From assembly GCA_963704075.1 (NCBI GenBank), contig CAVPGV010000017.1, positions 62,001-126,000 of the forward strand: a stretch of 64,000 nt of DNA, written 5' to 3'. The DNA comes from JADKAV01 sp963704075. Its GTDB lineage: Bacteria; Actinomycetota; Actinomycetes; S36-B12; UBA10799. Shown here one piece after another: positions 43,916 to 52,650 of this stretch. Within the stretch, counting starts at the first letter, position 1. Every line of letters begins with the position of its first letter. The notes beneath the pieces are model-generated. The model ran no database searches. It was not told the origin of the DNA and saw nothing but the letters and a program-made list of their open reading frames with translations. The translations under genes and the position numbers were made by a program.

Positions 43916-45132
43916 CGTCGACTGCCAAGCGGCACACCCTGGAGCTCGCTGAGCGCTACGTGTGCGCAGACCGCGTCCGCTTTCTCACCGGCGCCGGCAT
44001 CGACCTGGTGATCGGTCGCCGGGAGGGCTACCACATCTGGGACGTGGACGGTCGCGAGCTCATCGACATCCACCTCAACGGCGGGGTCTACAACCTGGGG
44101 CATCGCAACCCGGATGTGATCGCTTCGCTGTCCACAGCGCTGGAAACCCTGGACATCGGCAATCACCACTTCCCAAGCACGGAGCGTGCCGCGCTGGCCG
44201 AAAAACTGGTCGGCGTCACGCCCGGTGCACACTACGCGGTCTTCGCCAGTGGTGGTGGGGAGGCCATCGACGTGGCCATCAAGTCGGCGCGACGTGCGAC
44301 CGGACGCCGACGCGTCGTGTCCGTGGTCGACGCGTATCACGGACACACGGGGCTTGCGCTGGCCGCTGGCGACGAGCAAGCAGCGAACGCCTTCCTCGCG
44401 ACAGAACCCGACTTCGTGCGGGTCGCGTTCAACGACATCGATGCCCTCGACGCAGCCCTGGCCGAACCCGCCGCCGCCGTGATCCTGGAGACGGTACCCG
44501 CTACTGCCGGATTCCCCCGACCGGATCCGGAGTATCTGCCAGCCGTGCGCCAGTTCTGCGACCAGACCGGCGCCCTGTACATCGCCGACGAGGTCCAGAC
44601 CGGCCTCGGCCGCAGCGGGCACATGTGGGCGGTGGACCACTTCGGGGTCGCGCCGGACATCCTTGTCACCGGAAAGGGGCTGTCGGGCGGGATCTACCCG
44701 ATCGCGGCCACCTTGCTCAGCGAACGGGCCGGCGCCTGGATCGAGAGCGACGGCTGGTCACATGTGTCGACCTTCGGAGGTGCGGAACTGGGATGCCGGG
44801 TCGCCTCGACCGTGCTTGACCTGACCGAGCGGGCGATGCCGGACCTGCCGGTCCGGCAGTGGACCGAAGCGTTCGCCGGGTTGCAGCAGAAGCACCCCGA
44901 TTGGGTGGTCGAAGTTCGGCAGACCGGCCTGATCATCGGGGTCAAGTTCGCCCACGAAGTGGGCGGCATGCTGATGACGAAACTGCTGTTCGACAACGGC
45001 GTGTGGGCCATGTTCGCCGGATTCGACCGCAGCGTGCTGCAGGTGAAGCCGGGGCTGCTGATGGGGCAGGCGGATATGGATGAGGTGATGGCCGCGTTCG
45101 ATCGCGCGTGTACCGCGGCGGTGGCGTTGTGA
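43912..45132 (+). CDS. Class-III PLP aminotransferase-fold enzyme
   Basis: 406 residues. Markers: IDIHLNGGVYNLGHRNPDV, VFASGGGEAIDVAIKSAR, DAYHGHTGLAL, YIADEVQTGLGRSG, and the PLP Lys in VTGKGLSGGIYPI. The family includes omega-aminotransferases and also phospholyases that act on phosphorylated amino alcohols. It starts inside the dipeptidase stop and its own stop overlaps the start of a kinase-fold protein. Pairing with a kinase makes a phospholyase role worth considering. No direct evidence of substrate. Confidence 0.85.
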   Translation: MTSTAKRHTLELAERYVCADRVRFLTGAGIDLVIGRREGYHIWDVDGRELIDIHLNGGVYNLGHRNPDVIASLSTALETLDIGNHHFPSTERAALAEKLVGVTPGAHYAVFASGGGEAIDVAIKSARRATGRRRVVSVVDAYHGHTGLALAAGDEQAANAFLATEPDFVRVAFNDIDALDAALAEPAAAVILETVPATAGFPRPDPEYLPAVRQFCDQTGALYIADEVQTGLGRSGHMWAVDHFGVAPDILVTGKGLSGGIYPIAATLLSERAGAWIESDGWSHVSTFGGAELGCRVASTVLDLTERAMPDLPVRQWTEAFAGLQQKHPDWVVEVRQTGLIIGVKFAHEVGGMLMTKLLFDNGVWAMFAGFDRSVLQVKPGLLMGQADMDEVMAAFDRACTAAVAL

Positions 45133-46001
45133 AGCAGGTCCTGCAGCGTCTGGAAGCGAACCTCGACCCGGCCCATCCGACTGGTGTCACCGTGCTGGCC
45201 TACGGCGAGATCTCGGCGGCCCTTCTGGTGCCGGGCCTGGAGGGTGAGGTCGCCAAGCGGATGTCGGGTTTCGCAGACCGCATGATGGCACAGGACTACT
45301 GCACCCTGGTCGCGGACTACATCACGACCGTCCGTGACGCGGGCATCCGGGTCGTCGAGACGCAGATCGTGATGATCGAACGCGGCGAACGGCCTCCGGT
45401 GGTGTATCTCGTCCAGCCCCTGTTGAGCGACTTGGGCAACCAGATTCTGCACTCCGCCGCGGACGCCGACCTCGCGACTGCCGTCGGCGTCGTCATGGAC
45501 CGGGTCTGGACCTTGCACCAGGACACTCCCGAGACCGCGATCGACGCGCAACTGTCGAACTGGTCCTTCACCGTCGCGGAGGACCCCGTACTGCTCGATG
45601 TGGGAACCCCCTTCGTCCGGTCCGGCTCCGGCTACAGGTTCGACCAGGAGATCCTGCTGTCGGCGATCCCGCCAGGCCTGCGCGCGTACTACCGGCGCAA
45701 GGGCGACGTGGCGACCTATATGGACGACTACTTCTCGCCGCGGTTGGTCGCCATCGACCTGCTGGGCAACTTCATCAAGGAGGGTGCAACGCGACGGCTA
45801 CCGGAGGGGATCGTCGCGGCCAACGAGTGGTTGGAGCACCACGACCTGGAGCCGATCGCGCGCGCCGAGGTGGACGAGTACTACAAGCAGGATGCTGCGA
45901 CGCTGGAGCTGTTCCTACGGGTGCGGCGACTCGACCGCGCAGCCCGCAGACTGCTGCGTCGCGAGTACGACTTCATCCTGCCCGGGCGGGTATCTCGGTA
46001 A
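45129..46001 (+). CDS. Divergent APH-like kinase-fold protein of the C69/aminotransferase cassette
   Basis: 290 residues, usually annotated as uncharacterised. I see the core of a protein/small-molecule kinase fold: YGEISAALL as a degenerate glycine loop (about 25-33), VAKRM with a candidate ATP Lys43, catalytic-loop-like IDAQLSNW (Asp139, Asn144), and LLDVGTPF with Asp157 in the DFG position. Asp-to-Asn is 5 residues and Asn-to-Asp 13, exactly the canonical kinase spacing. It is thus probably an active phosphotransferase of the APH/choline-kinase class. The C-terminus is a basic helical region (RLDRAARRLLRREYDFILPG). GTG start overlaps the aminotransferase stop. Confidence 0.68.
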   Translation: MKQVLQRLEANLDPAHPTGVTVLAYGEISAALLVPGLEGEVAKRMSGFADRMMAQDYCTLVADYITTVRDAGIRVVETQIVMIERGERPPVVYLVQPLLSDLGNQILHSAADADLATAVGVVMDRVWTLHQDTPETAIDAQLSNWSFTVAEDPVLLDVGTPFVRSGSGYRFDQEILLSAIPPGLRAYYRRKGDVATYMDDYFSPRLVAIDLLGNFIKEGATRRLPEGIVAANEWLEHHDLEPIARAEVDEYYKQDAATLELFLRVRRLDRAARRLLRREYDFILPGRVSR

Positions 46002-46038
46002 GGCTGTCCCAGTCTTGTTGCGGGGGCGGGTATCCGGT

Positions 46039-46087
46039 GGACTTTGGTCGGATCTGGTCACTGGGTGACCTTCCGCGTCCAAAGTCC
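46039..46087. repeat. Double-stem palindrome between the C69 cassette and cydD
   Basis: Outer arms GGACTTTGG (46039-46047) and CCAAAGTCC (46079-46087), inner arms GGTCAC (46056-46061) and GTGACC (46065-46070) around TGG, with equal 8-base internal loops on both sides. The exact symmetry suggests a terminator for the upstream cassette or a protein-binding site ahead of cydD. Confidence 0.65.
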
Positions 46088-46142
46088 CTGCGCCCACCCA
46101 GCCGCGCAAGCGGCCACGCCCCGACCTCCGTACCCTTGAGGG

Positions 46143-47759
46143 GTGCGCGGTTTCGATAGGCGGCTGCTCAAGTACGCCCGGTCAACCCGCACGTTCCTCA
46201 TCGCCAGCGTCTTCGTGCAGGCGATCCAGGCTCTGCTGATCGTCGCGCAGGCACTGCTGCTGGCCAGCGTCATCGTGCGAGCGTTCACCGAGGGTGCGGA
46301 TCTGGCCGCTGTCATGCCCACCGTCGTTCAGCTCGGTGCCGTGATCGCGGCCCGCGCGTTGACCGCATTTCTCGCCGAATGGCTCGCCCACCGGACAGCA
46401 GCAACGGCGATCAGTGAACTGCGGATGGCTGCGTGGCGGCACATGATGAGCCTCGGTCCCGCCTGGTTGGCCGGGAAACGCACAGGCGAACTCGCCCAAC
46501 TGCTGGTACGTGGTGTGGGTGGCCTGGAGGCCTACTACGCGCGGTATCTGCCACAACTGGTGCTCGCGGTCGTGGTGCCGCTGATCGTCGGGGTCGCCAT
46601 CCTCACCGAGGATGTGCTCGCTGCCGTCATCGTGGCGTTGACGGTTCCGCTGATCCCGGTGTTCATGATCCTCGTCGGGTGGGTCAGTCAGGCCCGCGTC
46701 GACCGGCAGTGGCGCTGGCTGGCGGTCCTGGGAAACCACTTCCTGGACGTGGTCGAGGGATTGCCCACGCTCAAGGCCTTCAACCGCGCGCAGCATCAGG
46801 TGGGCCAGATCCGGCAGGTCGGCGATGAGCACCGCCGGTCGACGATGGGCGTGCTGCGCGTGACGTTCCTTTCCGCGTTGGTCCTCGAGTTGCTCTCGAC
46901 GTTGTCGGTCGCGCTGATCGCGGTGTCGATCGGCGTGCGCCTGGTGGAAGGCAACATGACGTTGATGGCCGGGCTGACCGTGCTCATCCTGGCGCCTGAG
47001 GTGTACTTGCCGCTGCGCATGGTCGGCCAGCATTTCCACGCGGCCGCAGAGGGTGCTGAGGCCGCCGACCGCGTGTTCGCCGTGATGGAGCAAGAACCCC
47101 CGACCACCGGCAGCGCGGATCTGGTCGCCGCCGAAGCCGACCTCCGTCTGGAGGGCGTGGCGCTGGGCTACGACGGACAGGACGTGGTCTCCGGGCTGTC
47201 CGCGGTGATCCCCGCCGGCGACATCACGGTCATCAACGGCCCGTCCGGTGCCGGCAAGACCACCGTGCTCAACGGTCTGCTCGGATTCATCAAGCCGTCA
47301 ACCGGCCGCATCCTGATCGGCGAGCAGGACCTCGCCGACGTCGATGTGCGGCAATGGTGGTCGCACATCGCATGGGTGCCGCAGAGCCCGCAACTGCTGC
47401 CGACGAGCCTGCGCGAGAACCTCACGATGGGTGAGGACCTCGACGTCCGGGAGGTCCTGGCACAGGTCCGGCTCGGGGCCTGGGTCGATGCCCTGCCCGA
47501 CGGCCTGGACACGATCATCGGCGAGGGGGGCCGGCCGGTCTCGGTCGGACAGGCGCGGCGGATCGCCCTCGCGCGTGCCCTGCTGCGGCGCTCCCGCGTG
47601 CTCATGCTGGACGAGCCGACCGCAGGCGTCGACCCGGAATCAGAAGCCGCGATCCTCGCCGTGCTGCGAACCGTCCCGGCAACGGTCATCGTGGTCGGTC
47701 ACCGTTCGGCGATCGATGCGATCGCGGATCACACGTTCAGCGTGGGGGTGGTCGTGTGA
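46143..47759 (+). CDS. cydD: Thiol reductant ABC exporter subunit CydD
   Basis: 538 residues: six-helix membrane domain (about 1-310) and ATPase domain with Walker A NGPSGAGKTTVLNGLLG, signature-like SVGQARRIALARALL and Walker B VLMLDEPTAGVDPESE. The LSGGQ signature is changed to VSVGQ. With CydC it exports cysteine/glutathione and is needed for assembly of cytochrome bd. GTG start at 46143. The stop overlaps the cydC start. Subfamily rests on the heterodimer pair and on cydAB in the same window. Confidence 0.85.
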   Translation: MRGFDRRLLKYARSTRTFLIASVFVQAIQALLIVAQALLLASVIVRAFTEGADLAAVMPTVVQLGAVIAARALTAFLAEWLAHRTAATAISELRMAAWRHMMSLGPAWLAGKRTGELAQLLVRGVGGLEAYYARYLPQLVLAVVVPLIVGVAILTEDVLAAVIVALTVPLIPVFMILVGWVSQARVDRQWRWLAVLGNHFLDVVEGLPTLKAFNRAQHQVGQIRQVGDEHRRSTMGVLRVTFLSALVLELLSTLSVALIAVSIGVRLVEGNMTLMAGLTVLILAPEVYLPLRMVGQHFHAAAEGAEAADRVFAVMEQEPPTTGSADLVAAEADLRLEGVALGYDGQDVVSGLSAVIPAGDITVINGPSGAGKTTVLNGLLGFIKPSTGRILIGEQDLADVDVRQWWSHIAWVPQSPQLLPTSLRENLTMGEDLDVREVLAQVRLGAWVDALPDGLDTIIGEGGRPVSVGQARRIALARALLRRSRVLMLDEPTAGVDPESEAAILAVLRTVPATVIVVGHRSAIDAIADHTFSVGVVV

Positions 47760-49382
47760 TCCTGCGCGACCCCGCGGTCCGGCGACTGCGGGAGATCTAC
47801 CGGCCGGCCACCGGACGGCTGTGGTGGGCCGCGGTCCTGGGCGCCCTCGCCCTGGGTTCGTCGGTCGGGCTCATGGCCGTGAGCGCCTGGCTGATCTCAC
47901 GCGCCTGGGAGCAACCCCCGATCCTGTTCCTGCAGGTCGCCGTGGTCAGTGTCCGGGCCTTCGGCATCGGCCGGGGTGTGTTCAGGTACGCCGAACGGTT
48001 GGTCAGCCATCAAGCCGCGTTCCGTTCGCTGGTGGATCTGCGGGTCGCTCTGTACGAGCGACTGATCCCGCTGGCTCCCGCCGGGCTGCCCGCGTTCAAG
48101 CGCGGGGATCTGTTGCGCCGCATGGTCGACGACGTGGAGACGATGTCGGACTTGAGCCTGCGCGTCATGTTGCCGATCTTCTCGGCGATCCTGGTCGGCA
48201 CCGGATCCGTCATCCTGACGGCGTGGCTGTTGCCCGCCAGTGGTGTCATCCTCGCCGTCTGCCTGCTGCTGGGCGGGATCGCCGTGCCAGCGCTGATCAT
48301 CTGGTCCTCCGGCCGCGGGCAGGCCGCGCAGGCCCCTTTGCAGGCCGAACTCTCCTCGGAGGTGCTGACCGCGTTGCAGTCCGGTCCGGAGCTCATGGTG
48401 CTCGGCGCCGACGATGCATACGGGCGGCGTATCGAGGACGTCGACGCCCGGTTGGCGGCGGCGATGCGCAAGACCGCCGTTGGCTCGGCGCTGTCCACCG
48501 CACTGGGCATCCTCGTGCAGGGTGCGGCGGTCATCGGGATGATCCTGGTGGCGGTCCCGGCGGTTCGCGCCGGTGACCTGTGGGGGGTCAACCTCGCGGT
48601 CGTGGTGCTCCTGCCCCTGGCAGCGTACGAATCGGTGGCGGTGCTCGCCCCGTCGGCACTGGCCGCGATCCGGGTGCGAACCGCAGCCGGTCGACTGGTG
48701 GAGATCCTCGACGCGCAGCCCCCGGTCAGTGAACCTGTCGCACCGGAAACCGCCGATGGAGCCGCGGTCGCTGCGCGCGGGCTGAACGCCTCCTACCCGA
48801 CCGGACCGGTCGCCGTCGCAGGACGTCGATTTCCACTTGCCGGTCGGCCACCGCATCGGTTTGGTGGGGGAGTCGGGATCGGGCAAGTCGACGGTCCTGA
48901 ACGTGCTGGCCGGATTCCTGAAGTACTCCGGCGATGTGCGCCTCGGTCGTCGGCAGTTGTCGGACCTCGCCGGCGACGACATCCGATCGCTGGTCCTCTG
49001 GACCCCGCAGATCCCGCACGTGTTCGACGCCGACGTCGCGGCGAATCTGCGCATGGCCAAGCCGGACGCCACCGACGAACAACTGCTCGACGCGCTGGCC
49101 GCGGTGGGACTGCCCATGGAACTTCATCGACCGGTCGGGCAGCACGGCGCCACGTTGTCCGGCGGGGAGCGGCAGCGGCTGGGGCTTGCGCGGGCGGTCT
49201 TGGCAGACCATCCGGTCCTGCTGCTCGACGAGCCCACGGAGCACCTGGACCCGCCGACCGCGCAGGCGGTGCTCGCCACGATCGCCAAGGTCAGCGAAGG
49301 CCGGTCGTTGGTGGTCGTGACCCATCAGCCGATCCCGTGGCTCGATGAGCACGTCGAGGTCCGGACCCCGGGCCGATCGTGA
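47756..49382 (+). CDS. cydC: Thiol reductant ABC exporter subunit CydC, frameshifted
   Basis: The first ~345 residues give the membrane domain (LALGSSVGLMAVSAWLISRA is the CydC hallmark) up to GLNASYPTGPVAVA. The frame then loses homology. From about 48820 the next frame continues QDVDFHLPVGHRIGLVGESG with Walker A SGSGKSTVLNVLAG, LSGGERQRLGLARAVL, and LLLDEPTEHLDPPTAQAV, ending at 49382. Removing one G in GTCGCAGG (48816-48821) restores VAVQDVDFHLP. The whole protein would be ~541 residues, normal for CydC. Probably an assembly indel. The stop overlaps the ung start. Confidence 0.82.
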
Positions 49383-50044
49383 GGGCGCTCGACGAGATCA
49401 TCGACCCGGGCTGGGCGCGCGCCCTGGCCCCGGTGGAACCGCAGATCCGGGCCATGGGCGACTTCCTGCGGGCGCAGGACGCCTACCTACCCGCCGGCGC
49501 GGACGTACTACGCGCCTTCACCTATCCGTTCGACGCCGCGGAGGTTCTGATCGTCGGACAGGACCCGTACCCGACGCCGGGTCATGCGATCGGCCTGTGT
49601 TTCGCCGTGGCACCCGAGGTTCGACCCCTGCCACCGAGCCTGGTCAACATCTACACCGAACTCGTCGACGACCTCGGCGTCGCGAAGCCGTCCAACGGTG
49701 ACCTGCGGCCCTGGGCGCAGCGTGGTGTCGTGCTGATGAACCGCGTGCTCACCGTGGCCCCCGGTCGGCCCGCGTCACACCGCGGCAAGGGGTGGGAACC
49801 GATCACCGAGCACGCGATCAGGGCGCTGGCGCAGCGCGACCGCCCGCTGGTCGCGATCCTGTGGGGCCGCGACGCGCAGTCCCTGGAGCCGATGCTGCGC
49901 GAGTACGGCGTCCCGTGTCTGACCAGCGTGCACCCGAGTCCGCTGTCGGCGCATCGAGGATTCTTCGGTTCGCGCCCCTTCAGCCGGGCCAATGCGGCTC
50001 TCGAGGCGCAGGGGGCACGTCCGATCGACTGGTCGTTGCCGTAA
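49379..50044 (+). CDS. ung: Uracil-DNA glycosylase, family 1
   Basis: 221 residues. The water-activating Asp is in VLIVGQDPYPTPGHAIGL and the DNA-intercalation loop with active His in TSVHPSPLSAHRGFFGSRPF. It removes uracil from DNA to start base-excision repair. The GQDPYP form (Pro in place of the His seen in E. coli) is usual for Actinobacteria. GTG start overlaps the cydC stop, so translation may be coupled. Confidence 0.92.
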   Translation: MRALDEIIDPGWARALAPVEPQIRAMGDFLRAQDAYLPAGADVLRAFTYPFDAAEVLIVGQDPYPTPGHAIGLCFAVAPEVRPLPPSLVNIYTELVDDLGVAKPSNGDLRPWAQRGVVLMNRVLTVAPGRPASHRGKGWEPITEHAIRALAQRDRPLVAILWGRDAQSLEPMLREYGVPCLTSVHPSPLSAHRGFFGSRPFSRANAALEAQGARPIDWSLP

Positions 50045-50210
50045 GCACGTATCGGGGTCGGCTCGCAGTGCCTTCGGTTAACGGGCCGGTGCACCTTCGG
50101 GCGACAGTACGACCTCTGGGGAGGCTGTCGCGAAATCCCGGGCAGGATCTCCTTCGGTGGGGATATCTCGATTTTGAGATCAATCCGGCTTCTCGGGGGG
50201 GCAAGGTCCA

Positions 50211-50327
50211 CAGGCGTTGGAGTTGTGTACGTGCGTTGGAGATCCGCACGGGCGTGAGAGAAAGAACGCCCGTGGTGTCCAACGCCTGTACCGTTGTCCA
50301 GACGCCTGAACCCAACTCTCACGCCTG
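50211..50327. repeat. Intergenic hairpin and repeat element, copy 2
   Basis: CAGGCGTTGGA (50211-50221) pairs with TCCAACGCCTG (50278-50288). An inner CACGGGCGT (50247-50255) pairs with ACGCCCGTG (50266-50274). CAACTCTCACGCCTG at 50313-50327 is the exact complement of a 15-mer at 42592-42606. The surrounding gap (50045-50509) holds no recognisable gene; these repeats are its only clear content. Confidence 0.65.
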
Positions 50328-50509
50328 CGGTGGAACGCCTGGAACTCGATGACCAGACCGTCCCAGCCTTTGCCCCGGTCGGGCGGCACCGATCTGCCCT
50401 GCTCACTCACGCTCCCACCAGGCCGCCTGGGCGGAACCGGCGAGGCGGGGTGGCGCTGCCTTTCCCCACCGGGAGTCTTGAGAACCGCAGCTCTGGCCCG
50501 AGCCGCCAA

Positions 50510-50758
50510 CTACTCTGCGTCGAACTCCTCGACAACATCGGCCAGAACCGTCTGGTTGCCATCAGCATCCACTTCGCTGATGGTCTCCTCCACGAAACCG
50601 CTACCGTCGGAGGCTTCGACGGCCACGATGTCGTCGATCACCGCCTCCCCGGTGTCGAGGTCGACGGCGGCGACGGTGTCCTCCATGACGACGTCGCCCT
50701 GCTCGGTGACTTCGACGTCGAATTCCTCGACGACCTCGATATTGTCCTTCTCGTCCAT
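50510..50758 (-). CDS. Very acidic small protein, 82 aa
   Basis: Starts MDEKDNIEVVEEFDVEV and ends ADVVEEFDAE, with the VVEEFD stretch repeated at both ends. Over a third of its residues are Asp or Glu and there is almost no Lys or Arg. No signal peptide or membrane segment. AGGGA precedes ATG 50758. No family recognised; such proteins sometimes buffer metals or mimic DNA, but nothing here proves it. Divergent from the thioredoxin-like gene. Confidence 0.55.
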   Translation of the reverse strand: MDEKDNIEVVEEFDVEVTEQGDVVMEDTVAAVDLDTGEAVIDDIVAVEASDGSGFVEETISEVDADGNQTVLADVVEEFDAE

Positions 50759-50893
50759 GGTGTTCCCTTCAGCGTGAACTCCGACCGTAGCGCCGCGGTG
50801 CGCCCCGACGCCCGCCGATCGAACCCAATCCGCCCGCAGGTTCACTCCGAATTGACCACAGACACGTGCTCCGAGCACTGAGAGGATCACCAC

Positions 50894-51409
50894 ATGAAGA
50901 AGATCGCCCTCGCGACACCTGCCCTGGCCGCCCTGCTGCTGGCAGGATGCGGTTCAACATCGGAGGAAACCGCTACTCCCACGGCATCAGAAACGGTCGC
51001 GGAGTCCCCCGCCGAGGTCATGGACGAGTCCCCCGCCGACGTCATGGACGAGTCCCCTTCGGCCGACGCGATGGAGAAGTCGCCGGAGGTCATGGCATCC
51101 GGCGGGAAGTACGTCACCGAGACCCAGTACCGCGAGGATCCCGCTGCCTTCCAGGAGGGCAACACGGTTCTGTTCTTCTACGCGCCGTGGTGCCCCGACT
51201 GCCAGGAGACCGACAAGTCCATCCAGCAGACCGGCGTCCCGGATGACATCAACATCGTGAAGATCGACTTCGACAACGCCAACGACCTGCGCAAGAAGTA
51301 CGGCGTGACCCAGCAGCACACGTTCGTGCTGATCGGGGCTGACGGCGAGGAGATCAAGAAGTGGACGGGTACCTTCAGCGCTGAAGACATCAACGCCAAG
51401 GCGACCTGA
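50894..51409 (+). CDS. Thioredoxin-like lipoprotein
   Basis: 171 residues. Lipobox LLLAGC (Cys about 19) is followed by a repetitive acidic linker (AEVMDESPADVMDESPS) and a thioredoxin fold from about residue 72. The active site is FFYAPWCPDCQETDKS, a CPDC rather than CGPC, and TQQHTFVLI supplies the cis-Pro region in altered form. It acts outside the membrane in disulfide reduction or exchange. Its last codon overlaps the ATG of ccdA, which passes electrons across the membrane, so the pair forms a thiol-redox module. AGGATCACC precedes the ATG. Confidence 0.85.
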   Translation: MKKIALATPALAALLLAGCGSTSEETATPTASETVAESPAEVMDESPADVMDESPSADAMEKSPEVMASGGKYVTETQYREDPAAFQEGNTVLFFYAPWCPDCQETDKSIQQTGVPDDINIVKIDFDNANDLRKKYGVTQQHTFVLIGADGEEIKKWTGTFSAEDINAKAT

Positions 51410-52137
51410 TGCTCGCCCTTCTGGGCGCATTCATCGCAGGGGTGTTGACCACGCTGGCCCCGTGTGTTCTGCCGATGCTTCCCGTGATCGTCGGCGGCTC
51501 GCTGAACGGCTCGGGTTCGGATCGCAAACGAGCGTATGTGATCACCGCGTCGCTGGGCGTCTCGGTGGCGGTGTTCACCCTGGCCCTCAAAGCGACGACT
51601 GCGTTGATCGACATCCCCCCGACCACGTGGGCGTACCTGAGCGGCACGCTGTTGATCCTGCTCGGTGTGGTGAGCCTGTTCCCCGGGTTGTGGGAGCGCC
51701 TGTCCGCGAGCCTCTCGCTGCAGGCACGCACGACCACCGGCCTGGCCGACGCCCGCCAGCGCAGCGGGTTCACCGGGCAGATCCTGACCGGGGCAGCCCT
51801 CGGACCGGTCTTCTCGAGCTGTAGCCCGCTGTACGCCTACGTGGTCGTGACGGTGCTGCCGGCCGAGTTCGGCTACGGCCTGCTGCTGTTGGCCGCGTAC
51901 GTCGTGGGCCTGTGCGGGACGCTCCTCGTGATCGCCCTGCTCGGTCAGAGGTTCGTGCGCCGGATGGGCTGGGCCGCTGACCCTCACGGCTGGTTCCGCA
52001 AGTTCATCGGGGTGTCGTTCATCCTGGTGGGAATCTTCGTGTTCACCGGGGCGGACAAGGAAGTGCAGGCCTGGGTCATCGAGAACTCACCGATCAGACC
52101 GTGGGAGCTGGATTCCGGGTTCATCCCCGATCAGTGA
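51409..52137 (+). CDS. ccdA: CcdA-type transmembrane thiol electron carrier
   Basis: 242 residues with six membrane helices of the DsbD/CcdA family. The two redox Cys are in LTTLAPCVLPMLPVIVGG (helix 1) and GPVFSSCSPLYAYVV (helix 4). It carries reducing power from cytosolic thioredoxin to extracellular partners, here most likely the adjacent CPDC lipoprotein. Translationally coupled to it by an ATGA overlap. Confidence 0.85.
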   Translation: MLALLGAFIAGVLTTLAPCVLPMLPVIVGGSLNGSGSDRKRAYVITASLGVSVAVFTLALKATTALIDIPPTTWAYLSGTLLILLGVVSLFPGLWERLSASLSLQARTTTGLADARQRSGFTGQILTGAALGPVFSSCSPLYAYVVVTVLPAEFGYGLLLLAAYVVGLCGTLLVIALLGQRFVRRMGWAADPHGWFRKFIGVSFILVGIFVFTGADKEVQAWVIENSPIRPWELDSGFIPDQ

Positions 52138-52234
52138 TTGCGCCTAGTCGCCCTCTGATCCGGGGTGGCCGCAGATCAAAGTACACTCGATGAGGAGCCT
52201 GATTGGGCTGACACTTCTCAAGGGAGCAACATTA

Positions 52235-52609
52235 ATGGACGGTACCGTTCTGCAGTACATCTTGGTGGCCTTCGTCTTCACGGCCTACCTGATCCTCGTC
52301 TTCGTGATCATCGGTGACCTGATGCGCGATCGTGAGCTCAGCGGCTGGTGGAAGGCGGTCTGGATCATCGCACTCGTGCTGATCCCGTGGCTGACCGGAT
52401 TGATCTACCTGATCGTGCGCGGCCGCGGTATGGCCGAGCGCTCAGCTGAGCAGGCTGCGGAAATCCAGAAGGCGCAAGCCGAGTACATCAAGTCCGTGTC
52501 CGGCAGCACCGATCCTGCGGCCCAGATCGCCCAGGCGAAGAAGCTGCACGACGACGGCGTGATCTCCGACGAGGAGTTCGCACAGTTGAAGTCGAAGGCC
52601 CTGGCCTGA
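52235..52609 (+). CDS. PLDc_N/SHOCT small membrane protein
   Basis: 124 residues. Two membrane helices (YILVAFVFTAYLILVFVII; WWKAVWIIALVLIPWLTGLI) form a phospholipase-D-nuclease N-terminal-like region. A linker follows, and a C-terminal SHOCT domain (AQAKKLHDDGVISDEEFAQL). SHOCT segments are short oligomerisation motifs. ATG 52235 has AGGGAG 9 bases upstream. A strong terminator follows. Function unknown. Confidence 0.75.
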   Translation: MDGTVLQYILVAFVFTAYLILVFVIIGDLMRDRELSGWWKAVWIIALVLIPWLTGLIYLIVRGRGMAERSAEQAAEIQKAQAEYIKSVSGSTDPAAQIAQAKKLHDDGVISDEEFAQLKSKALA

Positions 52610-52623
52610 CCAAGCCGGAAGCG

Positions 52624-52650
52624 ACGCCCCTCAGGAAGCCTGGGGGGCGT
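52624..52650. terminator. Bidirectional hairpin terminator
   Basis: ACGCCCCTCAGG (52624-52635) pairs with CCTGGGGGGCGT (52639-52650) over 12 positions with one G-T pair and a 3-base loop, followed by TCTTCT. It serves the SHOCT gene and overlaps the 3' end of the convergent MFS gene. Confidence 0.75.
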
